Source: Cunninghamella blakesleeana
Lineage: Eukaryota; Mucoromycota; Mucoromycetes; Mucorales; Cunninghamellaceae
Assembly: GCA_017871115.1 (NCBI GenBank)
Contig: JAFCIZ010000005.1
Coordinates: 3,465,501-3,529,500, forward strand
DNA length: 64,000 nt
Reading direction: 5' to 3'
The first letter of the stretch is position 1. Each line of letters begins with the position of its first letter. Of the stretch, positions 22,097 through 34,168 are shown one piece after another. The notes beneath the pieces are model-generated. The model saw only the letters and a list, made by a program, of their open reading frames with translations, did not search any database and was not told the origin of the DNA. The position numbers and the translations under genes were made by a program.

Positions 22097-22491
22097 TTTT
22101 TTTTTCTTTTAAAAAAATATTTTATTGTTGTATATATTTATATTGATGATAAAAAAATAAAGTTGAACGTGTTTTATAAATCTATATATGTTGAAAAAAA
22201 GTGAAAAAGGAAGAAAAAAAAAACACTTGAAGCGATGGGTTGAAGAAATTTATTGGATTTTTTTATTCTCCGCCTTTTTTTGATCAAAAATGCGTTTAGT
22301 AGGTAATTATTTTTAACCTTGATAAAATGAAATAATGATAATAATAATAATAGTAGTAGTATTACTTGAAGATAATGATTTCAATTATTTTATACACATA
22401 TAAGAAATGCTACTATTTTCATTATTATTACTTAAAAAATCGACCTATTTTCCTTTTTTTTATTACACAGTCTATAGTTTTATTGATAATA
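22097..22491. other. Intergenic, COX10 promoter
   Basis: 395 bases between the COX10 start and the Pcc1 stop (both minus strand). AT-rich, with a GAAGCGATGGG patch near 22230 and TAATAGTAGTAGTATTACT near 22345. No gene seen. Confidence 0.5.
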
Positions 22492-22596
22492 TTATTCATG
22501 AAATTGATCCATAGTTTTTGTTACCATAAGTAACATTTCTAAAAATGAATTGCTTGATACGCGTAGCATGCGAGCTGATACACTATCAAAATGTCT

Positions 22597-22643
<47 letters not shown>

Positions 22644-23034
22644 CATTAAAAATAAATAATACAAAAATCACTCTTTAGTTTCCGTTTTTTTAGAGGTAAT
22701 TTTTATTTTTAATTTACATGTTGTTTCATATATAACTTACACTTTTAAAATATTATCTTCACATTCTATTTTACGTTGTACTTGATCAGTTTTTAATTCT
22801 TTATCTACAGATATAACTTTCATAGCTATTTCGGCTAATTTTGATGAAGGAAAAGGTATACTTAAATCACTATAATTGAAAATCAAAAAAAATAAAATAA
22901 ACAAAACAAAATAGAATAAAATAGAATGTATGAACATTTATATATTACATAAGTGAATGTGATTATAGAATTTTCTTTTTCTTTTTATTATCAATATATA
23001 TATAAAATATTAATAGTTACAGTTTATGTTCCAT
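22492..23034 (-). CDS. PCC1: KEOPS/EKC complex subunit Pcc1
   Basis: Three exons that are too short to show as a single frame: 23021-23034 (14 nt, MEHKL), 22741-22869 and 22492-22594, joining in frame to 81 residues. The protein begins MEHKLDLSIPFPSSKLAEIA. It contains VISVDKELKTDQVQRKI, then ILKVHFDSVSARMLRVSSNS, and ends FLEMLLMVTKTMDQFHE, the Pcc1/LAGE3 fold pattern (IPF...AEIA...L...D..LR...NSFLE). By family knowledge it is the dimerising subunit of KEOPS, needed for the t6A modification of tRNA and linked to telomeres and transcription. Intron 2 is largely a (TA)n microsatellite that runs up to the TCTAG acceptor; the alternative acceptor GATAG would delete HFDS. The gene diverges from UBE2S with only about 230 bases between. 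Confidence 0.85.
22598..22640. repeat. (TA)n microsatellite inside Pcc1 intron 2
   Basis: About 21 uninterrupted TA dinucleotides next to the CTAG acceptor of the Pcc1 intron, so the repeat takes the place of a normal polypyrimidine tract. Confidence 0.9.
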
Positions 23035-23266
23035 AGTTAAAATAAAGAGGTTATAGCAATGGGAGGAGAGTTTTTTAAAAAAATCCTGCCCGTATTTATA
23101 TTTGTGACTCAAATTGGCTTTAAATTTTTTTAAAAAAGGAAATCCATCCAATTTTTTTTGGTCGCCCTTTTCTCTTTCTCTTCTTTTTCCTTTTCCTATT
23201 TGAATATATTATTTTATATATTTTATATCCATTTTCTTTAAATATACTAATAAAAGATAACATATC

Positions 23267-24606
23267 ATGGTAATAGCTAAATATAAATGAATCTAAAATA
23301 ATAATGATTCCTTTTATTTTTATAACAATAAAAATAATAATATCAAAAGATTGATTTTTTTTTAAAAAAAATAAGTATTACACTTATTCTTTATTTTAAT
23401 TTATTGTTTATTTTACTTTCTTTTTTGGGGATAATGTTATTAAATAGGCTAGTCAAATAGATCGAAATGGATTAAAAAAAATAGCAAAGGAACTTGTACA
23501 ATTATATAACTCACCACTCGAAGATATCCAAGTTGTTCCTAACGAAGAAGATTTAGCAGAAATACAAGCATGGATACGTGGACCTGGTAATAAGAATAAA
23601 GAGCAAAATACATTTATATATATAAGAGAATGGTGTTTTCAAAATCAATTAGGAGAACAAAGCTACATGTACTAATCCCAAATATATTACTCTGGTAGAT
23701 GATACACCTTATGAAACAGGATATTTCAAAATTCGATTATTACTTAAAGATGGATTCCCTTCAACGCCACCAAAAGGATACTTTATGACAAAAATATTTC
23801 ATCCAAATGTTTCTAATACCGGTGAAATATGTGTGAATACTTTAAAAAAAGATTGGAAACCAGACGTTGGTATTACACAGGTTTTATTGGTAAGATATAT
23901 ATAGATAAATAAATAAATTATGTAAATGATAATATTGATAATAAAAACAATAATAATGGAATAGAAAGAATTGATTGATATATCATTTTTATTGCTATTC
24001 TTTTTTTTTAAAAAAAAATAGACTATTAAATGTTTATTAATAGTACCTAATGCGGAATCAGCATTAAATGAGGAGGCTGGAAAATTATTATTAGAGCAAT
24101 ATGATGATTATGCTAAAAGAGCTAGACTATATACCAAAATTCATGCTAAAGCTGGAAAATTAGAGTATGATACATTATTTGAAAAATCAAAACATAAAAA
24201 AAATAATAACATCAATAATAATGATAAATCATCTACGGCAACAAAAGCAAGTACTACTACTGCTACCACCGTTATTTTACAACAAAATGAAAATCCTACT
24301 ATAATATCCTCAACGATAAACACAACCTCAACTAATTCTATGGCAACAAAGGATATACCATCATTCACATCAACAGCTACAGCAACAGTGATCTCTGGCC
24401 CTTTACATAACGTTACTACAGAGAATATTTTAACCTCACCTTCAATGAACAATAATAACAATAGTGGCAATGATTTAAAAAGGCAACAACTATCAAATCA
24501 TGATGATAATCGACCTAATAAAAAACAAAATACAACTACTACAAATGATATGAAAAAGAAAGCAACAACTGCAAAAGATAAAAAGCGAAATTTACGTCGA
24601 TTATAA
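23267..24606 (+). CDS. UBE2S-type ubiquitin-conjugating enzyme with LRRL tail
   Basis: Proposed exons 23267-23269 (the ATG alone), 23448-23586, 23699-23889 and 24022-24606, giving 305 residues. The E2 core has [43 protein letters not shown] and catalytic Cys92 in [14 protein letters not shown], then [20 protein letters not shown]. This is the UBE2S pattern. The C-terminal ~150 residues are a Thr/Asn/Lys-rich linker ending [10 protein letters not shown], matching the Lys-rich tail and LRRL end by which animal UBE2S docks on the anaphase-promoting complex (APC/C). Predicted role: elongation of Lys11-type ubiquitin chains on APC/C substrates. The start-codon-only first exon is inferred from ATG|GTAATA and the in-frame TAG|GCT acceptor; a longer 5' exon cannot be excluded. 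Confidence 0.88.
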
Positions 24607-24743
24607 TTAGTAGTAGGTTTTTTATTCATTTAATTTTTTTATTCATTTGGTTTGTTATTGTTATTCCTTTATTGAATATATTATAATATGTTATGATATT
24701 TATAGTTTATGTTTATTCCGATCCATTATTTTTATTAAAAATA

Positions 24744-26545
24744 TTATTCCAATAAAGAAGGTACTTTGTAATTATCAAATTGTTCATTTTGTATTAAACC
24801 TAATATAATAATGCCATGACAAGCCAATAAAGTCCAAGAGCTATTATCTGTAGATGGGAAAGTTAACCAGCAACCTTCAATCGTAGCTAATATAAATAAA
24901 CGAATCTGTGATCTATATTGTGCAAATTGAGCGGATACCCAGCAACTTTGGAATAATAGATAAGGTAGAGTGTGATAATACCAAGAATAAAATTGATAAT
25001 GTAACGATCTTGCAAATAAAATGCCAATGAAATTAGATGTAAACATTGCATAAATAATATCTATAATAATAATAATAAATTAATACATAAATTAAAAAAT
25101 TATACTGGTTATTTTTCTTTTCTTTTAAATAATATTTCACTTTCCATGCATGATACCATATTTTTTTTTTTTTTTCATTTTTTCCTTACCATCATTTGTA
25201 AGTTGAACTGTTTGATTTAATTTAAATCCGCGAATAAAAGTTAATATTAATCCGCCACTTTTTTGACACCATAGTTTTAACATAAAGATAAGTAATAAAG
25301 AGATATGCCCGGCAAATAGCAATTTTGCAAAATCAGTAGATATAAAAAATTTTTCATCAACCATTCTCCAATTCACAGTCCATTGATAATCGAATACTCT
25401 TGAAAATTCAAATGCACGAGATAAATAGGATGTTGGAAAAGTACTAAGAAAAGGATAACCAATGATGATCTAAAATAATAAGAGAAAGTGCAAGTAATCA
25501 AAGGGAAGAAAATATGAGTAAGAGTAATAATGCCAATAAAATGTTGTTTATATATATACCTGAACAATAATAATTAAACTTAATTGTAATAGAGTAAAAT
25601 AAGCACCCAAGGATTGCCATAGGATAATACCAAAAGCAGGGAAGAATAATAATACATTCATTTTAATGGATAGTGCCAAACTATACAATAGACTACTAAG
25701 CGTATACCTTCGATAAATTAAAGCCAAAATACATCCATACATAAAAAGCATTGCTATAGGGTCATTGAAGCATCTTAATACATAAATTGAATGAAGCCTT
25801 TTAGATAAACATAATATCACTAATAAATATGGTGGCATCTATAAATAAAAATATAAATATAAATATAGAAAAGATGTAAATTAGTATTAAAAATTAATAA
25901 AAAAATGACTAAATATATATTTTACCTTTTTAGAAGTTGCATAAATATGAAAAACTATATATTGAGTTATTAAATAAATCACCCCAAAGATATATTGAGC
26001 AACCCGAATATTTATTCCATATGAGGTTGAATAATAAAATAATGAGTATATATATATAAATCCAGCTGGATAAACAAGTGGGCCAGTATCACCTTTTAGT
26101 TGAACATAATCCCTTTCACCACCAAGAAATCCTTCTACTTGTTGCATATATGCTTTCCAATCTATTTCTGTATCTATATATAAAATTTAAAATACAAAAA
26201 GAAATAAGGATGATGGATGAATTTTCTCCTCAAAAATAAATAAATTTTATTCACAAAACGCGTCTTATATATATATATTTACGTTTATTATGTATATACA
26301 GCTATTCTAAAATAATCCTTACATGATATATTGTGAATAATAAATATATTTAAAATAGCTTCACCAAAAAGTAATAGACCACCTAGCACCCAAAAGTATT
26401 TAGGATCAAAGATTAACTTTAAAGGTAATTTAATAAGATCTTTTATATGTAGTACTTCATTATTAGTTGCTGATATATTCTTTTCCTTTATTGAACTTGA
26501 TGATTTCCTATTTGATGCTGAATTGAAATTAGATCGTTTCCCCAT
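24744..26545 (-). CDS. ALG3: Dol-P-Man:Man5GlcNAc2-PP-Dol alpha-1,3-mannosyltransferase
   Basis: Five exons: 26323-26545, 25926-26173, 25560-25838, 25190-25469 and 24744-25060, joining in frame to 448 residues. The ALG3 hallmark [17 protein letters not shown] straddles the first junction, followed by [21 protein letters not shown]. Later come [58 protein letters not shown] and [25 protein letters not shown]. It is a polytopic ER membrane enzyme. By family knowledge it adds the sixth mannose from dolichyl-phosphate-mannose on the lumenal face during N-glycan precursor assembly. No break or missing motif is seen. Confidence 0.95.
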
Positions 26546-27192
26546 ATTTATATATTTTAATAAGGATATAATGTATATATACTAATATATATATATTAAT
26601 ATGTCTATATACTAATATATATTGGGAAAAAGAGGAAAATATGGAGGGAAGGGAGATAGAAAAAAATTAAATTTTTTATAAAAGGTAATTTGCTGGGGTT
26701 AAATTTTTTTCAACCAATCTAATAAATTTTTTGGCTGTAGAAAATAAAGCTGCTGTATTTATTATCCATATGGAATTGAGTTGCTTGGAAGTTATAACTG
26801 TTATAATTATTAAAAAAAAAAGAGAGATTATAGTTAAATGTCTTTAAAAGAATTAAAATTGGAATAAAATTTAATTAGCTTTATTTAATACAGTAATTCC
26901 TTGATCGTAATATCCTAAAAACCTTTTTTTTTATCTGCATTATCTTGACATTTTTATTTTTATTTTAATATAAAAGCATGTAATCTTAGTTTATTATACA
27001 AAAAATATAAGAATAAGTATAGGAATAAGAATAATACGTAGTAATACTGATAATAATAACTCTAAAATAGTTATAATAAACAGAAATGAATAATAAAATA
27101 AATAAAAAATAATCTATGGTACAATTATATAATAAATAAAGAATAATAATAATGTAATATATGTATTATATAAAAATATAAACCTTTTTTTC
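26546..27192. other. Intergenic, ALG3 promoter
   Basis: About 650 bases between the ALG3 start and the HECT ligase stop (both minus strand). AT-rich, with CAACCAATCTAAT (a CCAAT box on the plus strand) near 26711. No gene seen. Confidence 0.5.
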
Positions 27193-30100
27193 CTATACTA
27201 ATCCAAACCCTTTAGCATTTTCTATAGAAGTAATTAGGCGATCTTTAAGTTTTGAACGATGATTATATTCAGGCAAAAGCAATCTTGAAAAACAAGTTAA
27301 TGCAGTAGGTAAACGATCACTATCTGGCCCATTTCGTTGAATGACAAATGTTAATTCTTTTAGCCCTCCCACAGGTACTCGATCGCTAGCTGTAACAAAA
27401 TATAGTAATTTCTTTTTTTGTTCAAAAGTTAAGTCATGATGAACAATAGACCAAAAATCTTTTATCAGAGGATGGTCCGTATGATATCCATCATCATATT
27501 CAGCTACTTTTTCTAATTCCTTCATATCTAATAAACTACTCTTTCTACCATCATCATCATCATCGCCATCTTGGTGTGGGATAGATAAACCACATGTAAT
27601 CATTTCTAATTCTTCAGGCTTTAGTAACTGTAAAGCTTGGCTTCCTAAAACGCACCAAACACCTCTACGAACTGCTAATATGGCTTCACGATGTAACCAG
27701 TACATAAAATGATGACAATAATCTTGTACATACTGATCTCTATTGTCTTTAGTCACAAAAATAGATGATCCGCCAGGAATTAATTCTATATTGGTCATAC
27801 CTTGTTCAAATGAAGCTGTGGTCATTTCGTAATATTGATAAAATAGATCTTCCATAGGTACATCACCATTGTATAATAATAATTGTTCTAATCCATGAGA
27901 TAATTGTGGCCATCCTTGCTTCAAATCTTCTAAAGTGAATAAAGTATGATTGGATGGCGACGTATTTTTTTTCCATTTCTTTTTGCTACCATTTGCTGTT
28001 GTTGATGCAAGAGAATCGATTTTATTTTCTGAATCAATACATAGCAATTTCCATAAAATTAAAGGTACAGGAAGGTTTAAAATGACACCATTATAAATAG
28101 CTAACCCCAATAAGACACCTACCATTTCATAAGTGCGAATATCAGGAGTAGGATTGGATCTAAACCAATAGAGCCTAGTTGTTTCACCTTCAATCAATTG
28201 GAATAATCCTGTTTCAGTTGAAAGAATCATTTCAAATAAGACATTAAAGAATTCCTTTTGTACTCCACCTTGATCTACACCTTCTTCCCCGCCATCTACA
28301 AATTTTACTTTTAATGGCTTCTTTAAATCAGCCCATCGTAAAGACAATTGATGTAAAGTATCTTGAAGAAAAGATTGCCTACGAATTTCTAATAATAAAT
28401 ATGGACATATAGCGCTTTTCAATTGATGCTCTAATGACTTTAACAGATGGGGCGAAGATTCTGATAGTAATCGTTGAGCTTGAACTAATAAAGTATGATT
28501 AACACAAGCATCTTCATATTCTATAGACATGGAGGACATACAGTCTCTTAATAAAGCTTTTCGTTTGATGGAAGGAGATAATAAAAATGGGTAACTAAAC
28601 CACGAGAATTGATACTGGTTCACGAATGGATAAGGAAGTAGAATGGATGTAAAATTAGTAGTAGTTAAAAATAATCTGGACCTTCGTTGCTGATCATAAA
28701 TGAGGTCTGTCCCATCCTTTCTATATTTATGACAATTGTTGTTGTTGTTATTATTATTATCATTCGATAATTGATGTAAGGTGGTGAGTGCTGTTACACT
28801 TGGCCTTCCTTCTCCATAGGCAAGGATTCTTTTCCATATTTTATACTCATCTTTAATATTTAATTTTTTATTTAATCTTTCATCAATAAAGGCTTCATTA
28901 GGTATTATTAGTGAGTCATATATATTTGCTTGATCTACCATCGTTAAAAAAAAAGTAAATGAATAATAATGGAAAAAATTAGTATATTATTTTCTTTATG
29001 GTAATAGAGAAGTGGTGTATTGCAATAAATAGAAGTTGATCACACATCAATTCTAATTTTGTTTTATTAAATTTTTTTTCTGACTTACAAAAAAGTGAGA
29101 GAGTTTTTACTGACATAATTACAGTATCATTCTCACCATGTCGATATGGCCCCATATGAAAGTGTTCATCTAAATAATCAAGCAAATGTTGAACTATTGT
29201 TTTCATTATATCAGAATTCAATCTAAGTATTAATTAATTATTTTATTTTTATTTTTAAAAAATAGTAAAGTTAATAATTGTCGTATATTTGTATATATAT
29301 ATAAATATTAGATTTATGTATATAGTTTACCTTGAAATATGTTTGATTAAAGTTGATTGTAAACTAGTGCCCAAGAGTTTACTCATAACTTGAATAAATT
29401 TTTGAGTTAATATACTTGGCCATAAATGAGTGATAGTAGGTATTGATTTATCATTCATAAAATGATCATTACTGTTGTTATTCTTTTTATTTTGAGAAAG
29501 TGAATCAAAAATAATAGATGAGGAAGATGAGGTAGTAGAAGAAGATAAGGATGGTGTAGGTGAAGATATAGAGGAGGAAGATGGTGAGGAAGATGGTAAT
29601 TTAGAATATTGATGACATAAATAAATCCAGTGAATTAGACAAATTAAAGACCTTGACCATTCCCTAATTGTTATTTTATCATTTTTTGTAATCCCATTTA
29701 TATTTATATGCATTTGATCCAATAATAATTCATAACTCTCAGTGATGATGTGTGGTAGTGATATGGATACATTTGATCCTTTGCTATCTAATTTTTGTTG
29801 TCTATTTTCATTTTCAATTTGTTCATTTTCATGAATATGGTCCTTTTGATAGTTTTTACTATTACCGATATTCTTAATATTATTATTGTCATCATGGTCA
29901 TGAGGATTATATGTCGAATGTTGATCCATAAATAACATATTATAAAAATCAACAAGATCTGATCTATTTACTATTTTTTGATTTGGTTCCAAAAAACTAT
30001 TTCCAATCATTTCCCAATGTCTGAATATATGCCGTAACCAATGTGTCATTCCTTGTATATCACTTTTTTGATAAAAGGATAAAAGTATTTCTTTAGACTC

Positions 30101-31583
30101 TTGTAAATTTTGAATACTTGTGGTAGTTGTAGTAAGAATGCTCCTTTTTTCATAGGGATGGCGATGATTTTCTTTGTGTTTTAATTTTTGTATTGTTGTT
30201 GGGATAGATGTTATTGGCGATATTTTTTCCTCTTTTAACATTGTCTCTACTTCTTCTACTTCTTCTTTTTCTTCATCCAATGTATAAGTCGATAATGATG
30301 ATGTCTCATTACTAAAAAATGAAGTAAATGCTGTTGCAGAGAAAAGAGTTTGTAAAAAAAAGGACGATGACTTGTTATTACTATTCTGAGTTTTTTGATT
30401 TTTGTTTCTACTACTAACTATTTTTTTTGGTTTTTTTTTTGTTACTGATGATGAAGAAGAATGTAGACAAAATTTATTATTTGATTTTGTAGCCAATTCC
30501 ATAGCAAGTGTAAAAGCAGCTTGTGATTTTAGTTTTAATACACCACCTATTTTTTAAAAATAAAATAAAATATGTAAAATGGAGTGTGAGTAAAATATAA
30601 AATAAAATTAAATTAAATTGATATCATAATTAATAATAATGCTTTGACTTACCAAAAGCACTAGCACAAAAATGATTGGTACAACTTGTATGACCACACC
30701 CAATTGTTAATTGATCATAATATTTATTTACTTTATTCTGATAATTATCTGCAGCTTTTCCTATTGTATGAAGTTGATGGTGATGATGATGATTATCTTG
30801 TTGATAGATATTTTTATTCATTTGTTGATGTTGTATAATAGATGTATTAGATTTATTATTATTATTATTATCAATAGATACTCTTTGTTGGTACTGTTGT
30901 TGTTGCTGCCGTTGGCTTCGAGACAATAATAAAGAAGGAGGGGCCGAATTAGAATCAAAAGAAGGATTCGATGTAGGTGAAGATTTATTTTGTAAAGGTA
31001 GAGCAGTCGAAGAAATAGAGGGTGATAATAATGGAGCAGTTGGTTTTTTATTCATAGTTGGTTGCTGTTTTACATGGCAAGACAAACGGTGAGGATAATT
31101 ATTATTGTTATTAGGTGTAGAGGATGGTGGTTGCCCATTTGCATTATTGCTTGCGTTTATTGCTGTTGTACTAGAAGTAGTAGTTGTTGCAGTTGTTGCA
31201 GCTGGAATTGTAGTTGTACTATTAGTATTAGCAGCTGTTGTAGGAGTAGATTCATTATTAATAACAAGAATAGAATTTGTATTTAAAGATGCTGAAAAAT
31301 TAGAAGATCTACGTTTATCCATATGATTGTATTCTAAAATATCAGTCTTATTTGTATCAATTGGAGCACAATCAGCTGCATTCGTTTTTATGGATCGTTT
31401 TGTTCCAGCTGTTCCATTATTATCCTTGTAAGTAATATTATTTCCATTTATTTCTTCGCTTAATACAATATTATTATTATTGCTATTATTATTAATATTA
31501 TTATTATTCACAGAACTTGAAGCATCAGTAGATGAATATATTAACGTCGAGGATGAATTAGTACCATGTGAAGATGTAGGCAT
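27193..31583 (-). CDS. UBE3A-like HECT E3 ubiquitin ligase with AZUL zinc finger
   Basis: Four exons: 30653-31583, 29331-30546, 29089-29222 and 27193-28934 (phases 1, 2, 1), 1340 residues. Residues 1-285 are low-complexity Asn/Ser/Thr/Gln. An AZUL domain spans the first junction (YYDQLTIGCGHTSCTNHFCASAFG|GGVLKLKSQAAF...KFC) with all four zinc cysteines of the UBE3A type. A long variable middle leads to a HECT domain of about 400 residues: KFVDGGEEGVDQGGVQKEFF, GVLLGLAIYNGVIL, AEYDDGYHTDHPLIKDFW, TASDRVPVGGL, and catalytic Cys1308 in LPTALTCFSRLLLPEY, ending ENAKGFGLV. Exons 3-4 join through SLF|YQANIYDSLIIP, matching UBE3A pre-HECT sequence. Predicted ubiquitin ligase; substrate unknown. Confidence 0.93.
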
Positions 31584-31959
31584 AATATATATTTTTAAAA
31601 AATATATATGATAGACTATGGAAAGTTAAAAAAACGAAAAGAAAAAGGAGGAAAAAAAAAGAAAAGTTGCCAGCAGACAAAAATAAAAAGGAATCGGGGT
31701 TTTATTTATCCCCAAAGTAAAGTTGGTTGTGGTTTTTTAATGTTTTTTATGAAGTCATTTGAAAGACATATATGTATTTTTTTATTTATGTGCATAGTTT
31801 TTCATTTTAATATATATAAATTTTAGTTTTTTGAAGGAGGTTATTCTTTTTTTATTTAATTACAAAAAATAAATAAAAAATCAAAAAGAATCGTCATGGG
31901 TAATAATATAAAAAAGCGCAAATAAAGAATAAGATGAAAAATAATTGAAATCTAAATGA
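31584..31959. other. Intergenic, promoter of the HECT ligase
   Basis: 376 bases between the HECT ligase start and the V-ATPase gene stop. It contains a GGGGTTTTATTTATCCCC inverted repeat (about 31696-31713) roughly 115 bases upstream of the ATG. No gene seen. Confidence 0.5.
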
Positions 31960-32080
31960 TTATTTGAAATCAGCAGCTTTACCAGTCTAAATAGATTAAG
32001 AAAAAGAATAATATTGATAAGTAAAAATGAAAATAAAATATTAATATGATCCTCTCACTTGTATTGTTTATATAAATAAG

Positions 32081-32116
<36 letters not shown>

Positions 32117-32943
32117 TCATTTTTACCGTCAATAAACCAACAATTAAACCAAAGAGACCTAAAACGGAGCCAAAAATTTCAACAACGAGTACTTTGACAA
32201 AAAGTTGAGGATCTTGAGCATCAGCTAAAGCAGCACTAGAGCCAGTAACGCCTACAGATAAACCACAAAGTAAATTGCAGATACCAACGGTCAAACCACC
32301 CCAAAAGATAGCATAACCAGTGAAAAGGTTGGAAGTAGAATATAAATCTTCAGGTGCAACATAATTAAGTTTAGATGAATATACAATAGCCATGATGATA
32401 CCGTAAATGGCGACTACTTCACAGAAAATAATTGAAATTAAGTTACGTGATTGAATTCTTGGTGTTTTAACGGCACCACCTAAAAGTGCTGATCCAGTAA
32501 TGAAAATACCCCTAATATATAGAATGATGTCCCAATTAAAAATAATATAAATATAATAAAAGATTGTATTTTTTATAAATAGAATGAAATGAATATATAT
32601 ATATATATATATGTATATGTGTATTTAATAGATTGTTTTGTCCCGTTTTTATCTTTACTGTTTTGTTGAGATTTTTTCTTTTATCTTTTTTTTTAACTAG
32701 TCTCTCTTTATAAATTATGTTACAATATTATATTATATTATAGTATCTTTACCAAGCAGCACCGACCACTGATAAACCAATACAAAGGCCCATACCGGCT
32801 AAAGCCCAAGAATAAGGTGAAGCTTCTTGTAAAAATTTACCAAAGTTAAAAGCTTCTCCATTTCCTGTTAATAACATATAAAGACCAACTATGCCTAAAA
32901 ATGTTACTGATGAGCCAGCAACATAAGAATAATATCCAGGCAT
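31960..32943 (-). CDS. VMA16: V-type ATPase proteolipid subunit c''
   Basis: Three exons: 32753-32943, 32127-32511 and 31960-31986 (27 nt), joining in frame to 200 residues. The V0 proteolipid pattern is clear: [52 protein letters not shown], then [26 protein letters not shown], which holds the proton-binding Glu of c''. After that come [63 protein letters not shown] and the short tail GKAADFK. The N-terminal extra helix separates c'' from c and c'. By family knowledge it sits in the c-ring that drives proton transport into vacuoles and other acidic organelles. Confidence 0.95.
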
Positions 32944-34168
32944 GATATAGATAATGTTTTTTATGTATTTAAATTGGAATATAAAAGAGTTTAATAAACA
33001 CGTAAAAAGAAGAGTTAAATAAACACGTAAAAAAAAAAAAAAAAGGTGAAAAAGAAGAAACGTCGAAGGAGAAAAAAAGTGTTTGAGATTTTTTTATTTT
33101 TCACCCACTTAATTTTTCTACCCTATATTGAGTTTAAATTATCAATTTTTAAAGAAATGAGCACCGTGACGTATTGGCCAGTCTACGGGCACAGGGTTTT
33201 CTACACAGCTCTAGTAGGAGTTTAAAAATACTGTTTTTACTCTACAATTTTATTTGTAGTTATTTTGTCTGCATAAGAAAAATGAAATTAAAGATATTCT
33301 GGAAAAAACTAACCTCTTCACTACCATTTCATTAATAAATTAAAAAATTGCAAAGCACTAGTCTCTTGAATTCTTTTTCAACAGTAACTTTGACAAAAAA
33401 ATTAATATTATATATATTGAAATAAAAAATACAACTAAATAATTAAAAAATATACCTTCAAATTAAACTTTGATATTTTATTTACTCATATTGTTAATTA
33501 TAATATTAATAAATTTTTATTGCATACATACTATGTACACTTAAAGAAATACTAGATTTATACATATACACCCTCAATGATAATTTTTTAATCGTACAAA
33601 ATCGAACCCCCTTCACACTGTACCAAATATCATCTATTTTTTTTAAAAAAAACATTAAATTCGATTGGCTGAAAAAAAAATCCATATGCCAATTTTTTTA
33701 ATATAATAACAAATAAAACATATTATTTTATTATATTGTCATTTTAAGCAAATTGACTTAAAAATTTATTCAGTTTATTTTATCTTAGTATAGAATTTTA
33801 TTATTCATATAAATAGTTTCATTTTACAAAATACAATAAAAAACGATCTCTTTCTGGTTTGTATATTTCTCGATGTTTATTTAATTTTTTTATTAATTCT
33901 GTAAATCTTTAAGTTTATTAGTTGTTTAACTATTCAATTTGTTCTAGTCTGATTCTTTGCTACGCAAATCTAATATATTTTTATTTTTATTTTTTACAGA
34001 AATTATAAATGTTGGCTGTATATGAAGCATAAATATAAAAATATGTTGAACAAAAAAACAAAATTAGCTTTAGCAAAATTTGTATTAAGAAAATTACGGA
34101 TTTTTTCTTTTTTCTTTTTATTCAAATTGTCATTTTATATTGTTTTTATTAAAAAATAATAATAAAAA
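32944..34168. other. Divergent intergenic region
   Basis: 1.2 kb between the VMA16 start (minus) and the unknown membrane-protein gene (plus). The only GC-richer island is 33157-33225. The remainder is AT-rich with no gene seen. Confidence 0.5.
33167..33177. promoter_or_regulatory. Possible CRE plus inverted CCAAT box
   Basis: TGACGT is followed directly by ATTGG (CCAAT on the other strand) within the GC-richer island 33157-33225, about 225 bases upstream of the VMA16 start. TGACGT is a core for bZIP factors of the CREB/ATF type and CCAAT for HAP/NF-Y. It stands out against the AT-rich surroundings, but binding is not shown. Confidence 0.3.

Noticed and set aside
33157..33225. 22-codon ORF (MSTVTYWPVYGHRV...)
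   Set aside because: Too short, no splice extension found; better explained as a GC-richer regulatory patch.
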